Shown here piece by piece: positions 45,227 to 54,963 of a stretch of 64,000 bases of DNA. The position numbers and the translations under genes are program-made. The number at the start of each line of letters is the position of its first letter. The stretch's first letter is position 1. The notes below the pieces were generated by a model, which worked only from the letters and a program-made list of their open reading frames with translations, was not told the DNA's origin and did no database searches. The stretch lies in the NCBI GenBank assembly GCA_012184525.1, contig WOFQ01000008.1, positions 899,707 to 963,706 on the forward strand, written 5' to 3'. The DNA is from Xenoacremonium recifei. Taxonomy: Eukaryota > Ascomycota > Sordariomycetes > Hypocreales > Nectriaceae.

Positions 45227-47566
45227 TCATGTTCTTCCTTCCAGTGCCTCAGCAATCCACGTTGCTTGGATTGCGCTGACCTTCTTCGCATAGTTCTTGT
45301 TGGTGTAGACATGTTCCAGGAACATGATTGCCTCCTTCTTCTGCCCATGCAAAACACTCGACGGATGAATCGCCACGACATGTTTCCCCTGGACCGTCAC
45401 GAAGCTCGCGTCAGGGGCCAACATTGCCGTCTTCAATGCAAAGCCACGGAGGAAGCACTTCAAGATGACTTCGGCTCTCTCTGGCGAAACAGGGACGAAG
45501 GGCTGAGGATCTGCTGGCGGGTTCTCGGACAGTAGCTTTTCCTTGACGCACATGCCGCGAAGCTGTCTCCGGATATTGAGCGCCTGCCTCATGTTGCGCA
45601 TGTTGATCTTCTTCTGCTTGCACCAGTTCACACGGTCTGCGTTCTCGGCAGTGTACTGTTGCATAGTAGTGAGATATGTGATAATGTCTCCCTCTCGCCT
45701 TTGGAGCTCTTTCCTTGATAGCTCTATTTCTTCCTGGCCCTCCTCGGATTGAACCGATAAAAAGATGTCGTCTCCGGAAGTAATGCATGATATGATGTCG
45801 ATAGCTTCAAGAACGCAGTCGAATTCAGGACTTGCTGCAGCTAGAAGCACAGTACCCAAGGAAGCAGAGATAGGAAATCTGGCCATCCTCTCGCCCCTAG
45901 TAGTAATCGAGCCATCGTCCTTCAGTGCTCCAAGGAAATGCAGATGGATGAGTGCTTTCTCGATGGACTCTGTCTCCGGAGGGTCCATGAGAGGAAACGC
46001 AAGGACATCTTGGATTCCTCGTGCTTTCATAGTCAACACAGCGCCAAGGACATCATTCCGCAAGATCTCTGGAAGATCCGAGTCCTGCATGCCTTTGAAC
46101 GCTTCTTCGGTATACAGCCTGAAACACTTGCCAGGACCTTCTCGTCCAGCTCGACCCGTCCGTTGCACAGCAGAAGACCTCGAAATCGCCTTAGCGAGAA
46201 GCGACTCCATGCCAAGTCTTGCTCGATACTGCTTCACCTTGGCCTTGCCGCAGTCTACCACATATCGCACACCTGGCACAGTGACCGAGGTTTCGGCAAT
46301 ATTCGTAGCAAGGACGATCTTCCTAGTGAAAGCAGCCTTGACAGGCTGAAAGGCTTCACGCTGAGCGTCCATTGATAATTGGCCATACAACGGGAAGACT
46401 TTGACCTTCGGCACGTTCGAAGCAAGGGTTTCCGCGTACTCTTCAATAAGTCGCTGTGCGCTCTCGATTTCCTCCTGACCTGTCAAGAAAGCAAGGATAT
46501 CACCCGGAAGCTGTTCTTGGAGGTGAATCTTGAACACTGTCTTAAGCAGGGCATCCTGGAGATCGGCGACAGGTTTTGGCTCGTGGTGAAGCTCGACCGG
46601 AAATTGGCGACCCTTGATGCGCAGGACCTGAACAGCGCTCTCATCACTACTGTCTGGTTTGATGTCTTTGAAGAAGTCTTGGATAACTTCTACATCGGCC
46701 GTTGCAGACATGATGACCACCCTGAGCGGAATACCTCCTCGGCCCGACTTGTCGCTGGATAGAATCTGCTTCAAGAATCCGACTAGTAAATCAACGTCCA
46801 AGCTTCTCTCGTGAATTTCATCCACAACCACAGCGCTGTAGTTCCGAAGATTTGGGTCCCGCAGTAGTTCTTGAAGTAGCATTCCCTCCGTCAGGAACTT
46901 AATCCTCGTCCCCTTTGGAACGACATGGTCGAATCGAACTGAGTAACCCACCAAGCCATCCTGTCGACCTTTTCCCAGCGGTGTGCCAGCTTCCTGAGAT
47001 ACACGATGGGCCAGGGTGGTTGCTGCAACTCGTCGAGGCTGAGTGATGGCAATCATACCTCCCACTGAGACCTCATCTTCTGAGCCGGGGACCTTGACTT
47101 TCTGCCGTCTGCACCAGGGTTCCTGGAACAAAAACTGAGGGACCTGGGTACTTTTACCAGAACCAGTTTCACCGACAAGGACGAGCACGTTGCTGTCGGA
47201 TTTGCTGACAGCCTTGCGGATCTCATCGCGATGTTGCCAAATCGGAAGCTGCTTTCGAGTTTGCAGCAAGCCTTGGTCCTCTTTGCCCCGGAACTTGTCG
47301 TTATCACGACTTCGGGGTCCTCGGTTTGGTTTTGAAGAAGGTTTTGTGTGCCTCGGTGTTTTATCTGAGGCTTTTACCGGTTGGGAGGTTGGCGTTGGTG
47401 AAGGTACTGCAACTGGCTGAGTCTCAACTTTTTTCGCAGGTTTGGCTGTAGGCGCAGTGAGATATCCTTCAAGAGATATAGCTTTTCCGCCTATTGAGAG
47501 CGCATTTGGGTCGGTTTTTGTTTTCCGTCGCTTCGCAGGACGGGCCGTATCATTTTCTGTCGCCAT
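45227..47566 (-). CDS. DHR2: DEAH-box RNA helicase, Dhr2 type
   Basis: Dhr2 is a nucleolar DEAH helicase required for 18S rRNA synthesis. One exon gives 779 residues, close to yeast Dhr2. The basic N terminus (PAKRRKTK) could serve as nuclear signal. Helicase motifs are in order: GETGSGKST (I, about residue 132), TQPRRVAA (Ia), TEGML (Ib), DEIHERS (II, with Ile where DEAH has Ala), SATADV (III), LTGQEEIE (IV region), TNIAETSVTVPGVRYVVD (V) and QRTGRAGREGPGKCFRLYT (VI). Winged-helix, ratchet and OB-fold parts follow. DEIH variants also occur in related helicases. An assignment to another DEAH paralogue is possible but the length and N terminus favour Dhr2. Confidence 0.92.
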   Translation of the reverse strand: MATENDTARPAKRRKTKTDPNALSIGGKAISLEGYLTAPTAKPAKKVETQPVAVPSPTPTSQPVKASDKTPRHTKPSSKPNRGPRSRDNDKFRGKEDQGLLQTRKQLPIWQHRDEIRKAVSKSDSNVLVLVGETGSGKSTQVPQFLFQEPWCRRQKVKVPGSEDEVSVGGMIAITQPRRVAATTLAHRVSQEAGTPLGKGRQDGLVGYSVRFDHVVPKGTRIKFLTEGMLLQELLRDPNLRNYSAVVVDEIHERSLDVDLLVGFLKQILSSDKSGRGGIPLRVVIMSATADVEVIQDFFKDIKPDSSDESAVQVLRIKGRQFPVELHHEPKPVADLQDALLKTVFKIHLQEQLPGDILAFLTGQEEIESAQRLIEEYAETLASNVPKVKVFPLYGQLSMDAQREAFQPVKAAFTRKIVLATNIAETSVTVPGVRYVVDCGKAKVKQYRARLGMESLLAKAISRSSAVQRTGRAGREGPGKCFRLYTEEAFKGMQDSDLPEILRNDVLGAVLTMKARGIQDVLAFPLMDPPETESIEKALIHLHFLGALKDDGSITTRGERMARFPISASLGTVLLAAASPEFDCVLEAIDIISCITSGDDIFLSVQSEEGQEEIELSRKELQRREGDIITYLTTMQQYTAENADRVNWCKQKKINMRNMRQALNIRRQLRGMCVKEKLLSENPPADPQPFVPVSPERAEVILKCFLRGFALKTAMLAPDASFVTVQGKHVVAIHPSSVLHGQKKEAIMFLEHVYTNKNYAKKVSAIQATWIAEALEGRT

Positions 47567-48049
47567 CTCAGTTTATTAGAACGGGTTGTGAAGTCGTTAA
47601 TGCGGCAAGGTAGCCAAGTATGTGTTGTAAGGTAGAGAAAAAATTCCATGTCCAGCCAGTGCGGACATCGACGTGGTATTGAGATTGGCACCGTGCTAAC
47701 CTATACCAGTTCGCGATATCAAACCTGGCCGCGCTCCGTCAAACATCATGAAGTTGTTCATCGGATTTTCGCAATCTCTAGGTTTATGAGCCGCTCCAGA
47801 TAATTAATCACTATGGTCATGCGATGTTTGGGGTCCCGAGCCTGGATCTGCAAGCCACAATTCGCGGGCTTGGCTGCCATCCCTCGCATGTGCTCCGTCC
47901 GCCATACACCTGATCAAACGCCCATCTTCCCCTCTTCACACACCGTGACAACCTTTCTACAAGTACAAAAGGCTCGGCGAGGACTTCCATTACATTTACA
48001 GGCGCGATTGATATCCACCACAGCCCAAGAAAACCACGATAGCAAGACA
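47567..48049. promoter_or_regulatory. Divergent promoter region, DHR2 / NIF3-domain gene
   Basis: A 483-bp gap lies between divergent genes. From 47,813 an ATG-started frame runs without a stop into the NIF3-domain gene and could add an N-terminal extension (see that entry). No other feature was seen. Confidence 0.5.
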
Positions 48050-48509
48050 ATGGAGCAGTTCAAATTAATTTATACTTGTCCAGGTCTGTTCTATCCAGTT
48101 TCTTTGTTCTTCCCGCTGTATAACCCGATTTCCCCTCTGCTGACTAGATCGTGTCCAGCGTCACATATTGACGAAACCAAGAAAGCTATCTTCGAGGCAG
48201 GTGCTGGACAATACGAGGAAGGCAAATACATTCAGGTAGCCTTCGAGTTGATCGGACAAGGCCAGTTCCTCCCTGTTGCCGAGGCTGGCGCGAATCCTCA
48301 CACAGGGGCTCCCGGGAAGCTGGAGCGGGTGACTGAATATCGGGTTGAGATTCTTTGCCAGAGTCGAGACATTGCCAAGGCTGCCGTCGCAGCCCTCAAG
48401 AAGTTCGTATTACCCCACCGATGCTCTAACATATTGCTGACATCCCTATGTCAGAGCCCATCCCTATGAGGTCCCTGCGTACGAGGTTTATAAACTAGAG
48501 GACTTTTAA
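48050..48509 (+). CDS. Small NIF3-like (NGG1-interacting factor 3 domain) protein
   Basis: Exons 48050-48083, 48159-48402 and 48455-48509 give 110 residues that match the stand-alone insert domain of NIF3/YqfO proteins, a PII/CutA-like trimeric fold. Diagnostic parts are the start EQFKLIYTCPASHIDETKKA, the IFEAGAGQYEEGKY loop, the GQGQFLP stretch and the C terminus AHPYEVPAYEVYKLEDF, rebuilt across intron 2. The biochemical role is unknown; homologous domains are common in bacteria. Intron 1 starts with GTCTGT, a weaker donor. An in-frame ATG at 47813 would add 79 residues with an Arg-rich, mitochondrial-like sequence ending in ARLISTTAQ. I give the short form because homology begins at 48050; a longer mitochondrial form is possible. 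Confidence 0.87.
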
Positions 48510-48621
48510 GACAGCACAGGTAAGGTAGCCAGGTTGCATTGGTAATATCCCCAAGCAATATCCAAAGTTTGTCTTCGAGGCTTGGACCCAGAGAGATTTG
48601 GTTGCCACACTGCAACCACCT

Positions 48622-49972
48622 TTACTTGATGCGTGCCAAACGTTCACGGTTCATCCTTGTGGCGTCATCAACTGTATCGCTCTGTACTCTCGTTAGCTTC
48701 AAATTCAAGTCAAAGAAATCCCGATAAAGGGCGTACCTTGATCATAATCCGATCGATCTGCTTGTTCTGAGCGTCCACTTCCTTGCCAATGGCCCTGCCC
48801 ACCATGTTCATCATGGAGACTTGTCCTTCGAGCTCGTTCAGACCGTCGTCGATTTGGTCTTCCAGTTCGTCGGCACCCTCTTCGTCTTCGAGGTTGAACT
48901 TTCCATAATCCTTCTTGCGAGTCTGCTGTCGCATGCCAGAGGTGTTCACATCTCGGAAAGCAGTCTCCATGCGTTGTGTGGCATTGTAGCCCTCGCGTCG
49001 AGTGGCCTCTCGTTGCTCACGCTCAGACCGATGGCGAGCCATAACTTCCTCATCCGCCTTGAGTTGGCGTTGCTTCGATGTGAAAGGGTTGCCAACATGA
49101 ACTGCAAACATGCTTCGGTTGAGAGTCTTCAGCTCGGCCGCCCTGTCTTGCGCAATCTTATTTTGGTTGGCAGCGAGGTCGAGGTTCTTCTCCGTATTAT
49201 ACAGTCGCTCCCCCTGGGCGCCAAGTCGGGCGAGAGTTGCACGTCCAACCTCGTTGGCTTGTCTGGCCATCTGCACAGAGCGAGATACGGAAGACGCACT
49301 CTCTTGCTGGACCTTTCTCTTCTCAGCTAGGATTTGTTGGTATTCGGCCTCCTCCTGCTCCTCTTGGGTCAGCTGTCGCTCCTCTCCATAGCCGCCGTAC
49401 GAGCCGCCGGTGTCGCCACCACCCCCTGAAGACTGGCCATAGCTGGTGGGTTGCGGGTTTGCTGGCTGCTGCTGCTGAGTGACACGCTGCTGAGCTCCAG
49501 AGAAGAGCGCATCTCGATTCTGATCGGGCTCGTCGGTTCGTCCCAGCCCGCCGTAGCCTCCGGGACCTCGAGCTCCTGCGGGAGGCGGGGCATTATAACG
49601 GTTCTGACCGGCGTTCGTGTCGTATCGGTTGGCACCGTAGCCGCCGCCGGATCCGTATTTATCGGCACCATAGCCACTGGGAGGGGGAGGGGCGTTGTAA
49701 CCACCGGCGTTCGGACCTGGAGGAGGAGCACCATAGTTTCCGCCTTGAGGCGGACCTCCAGGGCCACCTGGTCGAGGTCCGTTGTTGAGCCCGACACGAG
49801 CCTGTTGGTAAGGCGTCATATTCGCATACTTGGCATCGTCGGCGTAAGGATCGCTCTTCTGGGCGGCGTACGGGTTCTCGGAGGACGCAGGGGACTTCTT
49901 GCGGCTGAAGAGAGCGTTGCGGTTTGCGTCGTCGTCGTCGCCCTTCTTGCTGCCAAACCCAAACTTCTTCAT
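48622..49972 (-). CDS. SEC9: SNARE protein Sec9 (SNAP-25 family)
   Basis: Sec9 is the t-SNARE that pairs with Sso1/2 and Snc1/2 for exocytosis at the plasma membrane. Exons 49972-48737 and 48681-48622 give 431 residues. The frame is open upstream of 49972, but MKKFGFGSKKGDDDD is the normal family start and the region before it has no homology. The N-terminal half is Gly/Pro/Tyr/Asn-rich low complexity with the NPYA motif. The first SNARE helix is at about residues 225-295 (SASSVSRSVQMARQANEVG...). The second is at about residues 365-428 and crosses the intron, with the last exon adding SDTVDDATRMNRERLARIK. Like other Sec9 proteins it has no membrane anchor or Cys cluster. Confidence 0.94.
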
Positions 49973-51355
49973 GATTGCGACGCTAAAGACCGATGGGAAT
50001 AGAGAAATACAATGAGAAAAGCAAGAAGAGCCGCCAAAAAGGTCGCTTGTGAGTCTGAAGGCGGTTGATGGATGTATGAAGAGGAATGGCGGTGGTGGTT
50101 TGTGGTTGGGAGCCTTTTGAAGTGCAGTGCCTAAGCGGGGTGGATACCTGATGGGCAGCGCTTTAAGCACAGCACTAAGAGACATTGGCGGCGGGGGACT
50201 TCAGCGGGCACCCACCAACTAATGGATCAGGCAGGGAACCTGAAGCAGGGGTCTTTGCTGCGAATGATACGGTAATAATAGAACAGTTCAGGCACCGAGA
50301 TAGGAAAGCCCAGATTGAAATGCTTCACTGGGCTGCGAGAGGCACGCACTAAAGAGGTGTGTGGATGGATTTGGGCAGCTGGAAAGGGGCTGATTATTTG
50401 CTGACTCTGCTTCTGGCGGGAGTGGCTCAGCCCCTTCGCCTCCAAGATGCATCGTCAGCTGGTGGCGTTTCTGTACGCACCTCGCTCAACACCTCGGATT
50501 CACAGCCAAGCTCTAAAGAGGTAGACCGGAGACGTGGATTCGCCCGCGACTTCCCGTCATACAAGCCACAGCGTACGTATCGCGACCACTCCGTCTGGGC
50601 ATGGGAGAGTGGTGAGACTCAGCCTGATACTTGGACTGTTCGGGGTTGAGTGATCTTCAATAGGGGACTTCAGGCGTCATCGGGGGGCGGGGCCGCTGAG
50701 AAGCCCCTCAGGTGCGCTAAAGCAGTACGGAGTACAGTGTATGGCGCGGGGCATAGAGAAGGCTGTACTGTACGCCCACCTGGCAGGCAAGAGCGCTCCA
50801 GGAGGTACTTCGGTACTTCGGGATGCCTCTAAGCGGCAGGAGGCCATTCGTTCACGACTTCCAGCAAACGCGAGACCCATGGACGTCATGATTGGACGCT
50901 CGCCGATGCGTCACTCCATCCCTGGTCGAACGGTCTTCGCCTTACCTTGACTTCAATTTTGACTCTTTGCCTGTCACTGCTTCCCCCTTCTCCTTCATTC
51001 CTGGCGATCTCTCTTCAGCTCTACTTTCACATTGCACCTCTTCCCCGTCGTCATGCACGCGCTCTCATAAGTTCGGCCGTGCCACCTTTTCGTCCTTTCG
51101 CGAGCGCTTCTCGTGAAGAAACCTGGCGATATCCGCATCTTTCTCATTCAACTCCTCATACCTAGGAATCCCTTCAAGATGATAATCCGAATACACCCGT
51201 TACATTCTTCAAATCACCCGAATCTCCTTGACGTCTCTTTATTATCGCAGCGGCGCCCGTTAATACGAATTATATCCTAACCGATCTCCAACTTCAATTC
51301 ACAACACTATCTCTTCAGACTGTGGCTTTGTTAAGGTAGAAACAGTCAAGCAATC
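49973..51355. promoter_or_regulatory. Divergent promoter region, SEC9 / GTPBP1-like
   Basis: About 1.4 kb between divergent genes. The right part (50,950-51,350) is C/T-rich and then AT-rich, like a 5' leader. A 96-codon frame at 50,359-50,649 has no family resemblance. No RNA gene was recognised. Confidence 0.55.
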
Positions 51356-53992
51356 ATGGCTTCAATCTTCACCTACGAACCCGACCCTCCTCGTGTCTCA
51401 TCTCCGTGGCATCGGCCGGATGATCTGGGCAAAGACGGCACCGAGGATCACCGAGGACCGGCTACCCCTAAGGCCGCCGAAGTGAAATCTAGTTTGCTAT
51501 CTGAGTACAATGTCACGAGATTGCAACCTGAACCCCAAGATGGCCCAACCGAGTACAAGCTTCATCTTCTACTGAGACAGAGACGCGTCTTCAAGTCGAT
51601 GAGTACTGCGACGAATCCTTCGGCGCTCAAGCTGGGTCGCCCAAAGGACCCAAATGCAGCACAGGCTGCATCGAGTCAGACTCGCCAGGAGAGGCTGCAG
51701 CATTTGACCACTCAACTTCTTTGGAGGCTTCAGCAGTCCTGCCCGTACCATTCATCTAGCTCCAAAGACTTGTTCATACCGAAATTGTCCGATGACAATG
51801 TTGACCTAGCCGCTCCTGTCAAATTGGAGAGGCTTGTCCCAGGTCTCGAGGAGTCCCAGGGTGCCCTGTACGAGATCGGTGTTGCCGACGATGGTGCGCT
51901 CATCGGACTTACAAAAGATGAGATGGATGAGAGCATTGCCACACTCAGGGTCATGGCGGCAAGTCTTGGATGCACAGTCGAAGTTCTCCGGATGGTCATC
52001 GTTGGAGATTGTGAGTGGATAGAATCGATTGAGCTGGTCGACAACTGTGTTCAAACTCCGGCAAAGGTCACAAAGAACGGAAAGCTGTGGGTTGCCGAAG
52101 CGTTCGTGTTACCTAACCTCAACGTCAATAACGAAGAAGAGACGCCCTCTCGTCCTGCATCTAAGAACGGCCTTGATGAGTCAGGGCCTGCAACTCCGCC
52201 GAGCCGCGGTAGTTCTACGACACCGCAGTTAAGAGTCACGTTCACTGGTCCAACTACGTCAGGAAAATCCAGTCTCTTGGGAACACTGTCGACAGGAACA
52301 TTGGACAATGGGCGTGGGAAAAGCCGACTTAGTTTGTTGAGGCATCGCCATGAGGTCGCGTCTGGAGTCACCAGCTCTCTTGCTCAAGAGCTCATTGGAT
52401 ATAAGGACAACGATATTTTGAATTATTCAAATGGCAACATTGAGTCGTGGCTCGATATCCACAACTGCTCAGAGAATGGGCGCCTGGTGTTCGTCTCCGA
52501 CTCTGCTGGTCATCCACGATATCGACGGATTGTTCTCCGAGGATTGATGAGCTGGGAGCCGCATTGGAATATTCTATGCATCGCCGCAGACGACGCAGAA
52601 GCAGGGACGAATAAATTCGATGTACCCCCCTCGGCGCAAGATGATTTAGGAATAGCTGCTGCCGGCGTCGATCTCGATACACCGCATCTGGCCCTATCGC
52701 TCAAGCTGAAGATGCCTTTGGCAGTTGTAATAACGAAGCTCGATCTCGCTTCGAAAGACAGCCTGCGTCGGACTGTGAGCAAAGTCTTAACAGCAATAAA
52801 AGACGCGGGTCGATGCCCGAAGATTCTTCAGCCGGATCAAAAGCAACATCCTGAGCTACAGCAAATTCCAAAATCAGATGACGACAAAATCTTAAGCACA
52901 TTGTCAGGACTTCAATCCGAGGACGCAGACTTCACACAGGTCGTTCCTATCGTCCTGACAAGCGCCGTCAAAGGATCCGGGATCGGGTTGATGCACGCTC
53001 TTTTAAAAAACCTGCCTCTACCCGCAGCTCCAACAGCTCGAGATTTCGTTGGCAGCGTGTTGAACCCAGAGCAACCGAAGTGCCTATTCCATATCGACGA
53101 TACTTTCAGTTTGCAGGCGTCGTATGGAAGCTTGCCAGGTGGGACGCCCATGAGCAATGCCGACCAAGGTGTGATTGTGTCTGGACATCTCCGATTCGGA
53201 CGCCTCTCTATAGGCGATCGCATCGTCATCGGCCCTTTCCCAGCAGAGGATGATGATGCCCATGGCTCAACACCTCTTGATCGACCGTCTCCCGGAAGCT
53301 ATGGGCTCTCCGTGTCTCATCCATCCTCCGCCGAGCTTGCTCGAATAGCTTTCAAAAACGCAGTCTCAGCCTCGGCAATTGAAGGGGAATGGCATGATGC
53401 GACGGTTGTCAGTATACGGAATTTGCGACTCCCCGTCCGCGCACTCGAGGCTGGACAGGCTGGATCTATCGGGCTCATTGTTCATCCATTACACCCACAA
53501 GCCGACGGCGACGCCATCGATCATAGACCATCATCTAGTAAGCCGCGAATCCGTCGAGGCATGATCTTAGCTATCCCATCCAAGCATATGGAAGACACTG
53601 GCCTGAAGCTCCAAGCGGCCAGCGGCTTCACTGCAGTATTTGAAGATTCAGATGCTGCGTCATTGATGGTCGGCTCATATGTCAACGTCCACATTGCCAG
53701 CATTAGAACTGTTGCCAAGGTAGCGCGCGTTTCGCCTCGGCTTCCCGACCAAGAATCCAATTCTTTGTCGACCGATGATGACGATGGCATATTCAATTTA
53801 AACGAGGACGAGGAATTGCGAACTGGCGACAACCTAGACCAAGATAGAAGGCGTTTTGAGGTGTCGTTGGAGCTTTTACAAAACCGGGAGTGGATTGAAC
53901 TGGGATCGCGGGTTGTTCTTTTAGAAGGCATGAGCCCAGATAAGTCTGGTCTAGAGGGGTTTGTGGGAAGGGTTGTTGAGATCGTTGATTGA
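51356..53992 (+). CDS. GTPBP1/GTPBP2-like translational GTPase
   Basis: One exon gives 878 residues. GTPBP1/2 are EF-Tu-like GTPases linked in animals to mRNA decay and ribosome stalling; the fungal role is less known. The N-terminal ~290 residues include the LYEIGVADDGALIGLTKDEM segment typical of this group. The G domain starts near residue 297: G1 is GPTTSGKSS, G3 is DSAGHPRY (Ser where most family members have Leu/Val) and G4 is TKLD. A Ser-Ala-Val-Lys-Gly stretch takes the G5 position. Two beta-barrel domains follow (VSGHLRFGRLSIGDRIVIGP, then RRGMILAIP), interrupted by acidic low-complexity linkers. The C terminus has a GLEGFVGRVVEIVD end. A role in translation quality control is inferred from family membership only. 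Confidence 0.88.
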   Translation: MASIFTYEPDPPRVSSPWHRPDDLGKDGTEDHRGPATPKAAEVKSSLLSEYNVTRLQPEPQDGPTEYKLHLLLRQRRVFKSMSTATNPSALKLGRPKDPNAAQAASSQTRQERLQHLTTQLLWRLQQSCPYHSSSSKDLFIPKLSDDNVDLAAPVKLERLVPGLEESQGALYEIGVADDGALIGLTKDEMDESIATLRVMAASLGCTVEVLRMVIVGDCEWIESIELVDNCVQTPAKVTKNGKLWVAEAFVLPNLNVNNEEETPSRPASKNGLDESGPATPPSRGSSTTPQLRVTFTGPTTSGKSSLLGTLSTGTLDNGRGKSRLSLLRHRHEVASGVTSSLAQELIGYKDNDILNYSNGNIESWLDIHNCSENGRLVFVSDSAGHPRYRRIVLRGLMSWEPHWNILCIAADDAEAGTNKFDVPPSAQDDLGIAAAGVDLDTPHLALSLKLKMPLAVVITKLDLASKDSLRRTVSKVLTAIKDAGRCPKILQPDQKQHPELQQIPKSDDDKILSTLSGLQSEDADFTQVVPIVLTSAVKGSGIGLMHALLKNLPLPAAPTARDFVGSVLNPEQPKCLFHIDDTFSLQASYGSLPGGTPMSNADQGVIVSGHLRFGRLSIGDRIVIGPFPAEDDDAHGSTPLDRPSPGSYGLSVSHPSSAELARIAFKNAVSASAIEGEWHDATVVSIRNLRLPVRALEAGQAGSIGLIVHPLHPQADGDAIDHRPSSSKPRIRRGMILAIPSKHMEDTGLKLQAASGFTAVFEDSDAASLMVGSYVNVHIASIRTVAKVARVSPRLPDQESNSLSTDDDDGIFNLNEDEELRTGDNLDQDRRRFEVSLELLQNREWIELGSRVVLLEGMSPDKSGLEGFVGRVVEIVD

Positions 53993-54179
53993 GCGTTTCT
54001 CATTTTGTTTGTTCTATCTTCTCCTTCTTACTTGCAGCGTCACGATTATGTAGTGAACCATTGAACCGTTCATAGTGGAAATCGAAGAATTGTGTATTTG
54101 TTCTTTGAGCTAGAAACATATCCACCTCAGTATTTTCGCAAACTCCAGGACGCCATCCAATGCACAGATCCTCCAGAAA

Positions 54180-54591
54180 CTACGCTCGCACCAACCCATA
54201 GAACAGCGTCCAAGTCAACACAAAGCCGGACAGACCTCCGAACATACTGCCAATCCAGAAGTCAAACGCTCCGCGGTAGTAACGGCCGGTATCTAGTATG
54301 GTTCGGCCTTCGGACAGTGACTCGGGAGCGACCTTGAAGGTGTAGAAAAGGAACGTCGTGATGAGGGAGAAGACGAAGTAGACGAGGAAGCCGCTGTACG
54401 ATTCGAGGCCGAGGATGCCCGCGGTGACACCGAAGAGAGAGGCCGCGAGGCTGTGGAGGTTGGTAAGCGTCTAAGGGAGGGTTAGCGACTGTGCCTTTGC
54501 CAGTGATATTCAAGCTGGAGCGGACCTTGGTGTTGTGGATGACCGACTCCTGGACGATCGGGTGGATTTGGAACTCTCGTTCGGTCGACAT
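54180..54591 (-). CDS. EMC6: ER membrane protein complex subunit 6
   Basis: Emc6 is a core membrane subunit of the EMC, which inserts and stabilises membrane proteins in the ER. Exons 54591-54526 and 54470-54180 give 118 residues. The first exon ends in ESVIHNTK and joins to TLTNLHSLAASLFGVTAGIL, a family hallmark. Three hydrophobic segments follow: SLFGVTAGILGLES, SGFLVYFVFSLITTFLFYTF and the C-terminal GSMFGGLSGFVLTWTLFYGL. The donor is an unusual GTCCGC, yet no other splice restores the conserved junction, and the intron has a GCTAAC branch site. The gene converges on the GTPBP1-like gene (187 bp between stops) and diverges from HEM12. Confidence 0.95.
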
Positions 54592-54963
54592 CTTTTCCGT
54601 ATTGTGAAGCGAAAGAAAGAACTGGTATTTGGGTCAAAATTTGCGCTTGGTATCAACAATCGTGTCGTGGGGTATCTCGGGCTGGGCTTGGTGTTTTGGA
54701 TAGCTGGTTGTCGTGGATTTGCTGGCAATTAATGAGGCACCTGTCATGATGAAGCTCTCGCGACGTATTTCCCGGCCCGAGATGATCCGGCCGCAGCAAC
54801 TTACCGAATTGGGATTACCAGCACTGGCAAGCACTTGGCGCTAACCCATACGGGCGGAAGCTTCCGTAGCCCCTCCAACAGAGCACAGCCAAAGTACCTC
54901 GACATATGGCGGGGTTTGGATTCGAAATACTTCACCACTCGCAAACTGAACCGCCGAGACAAC
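54592..54963. promoter_or_regulatory. Bidirectional promoter region, EMC6 / HEM12
   Basis: A 372-bp gap between divergent start codons must carry both promoters. No specific element was identified. Confidence 0.5.

Noticed and set aside
50359..50649. 96-codon frame with a hydrophobic N terminus between SEC9 and the GTPBP1-like gene
   Set aside because: Possible signal-like start, but no Cys pattern, no conserved motif and no evidence beyond an ATG; too weak to call.
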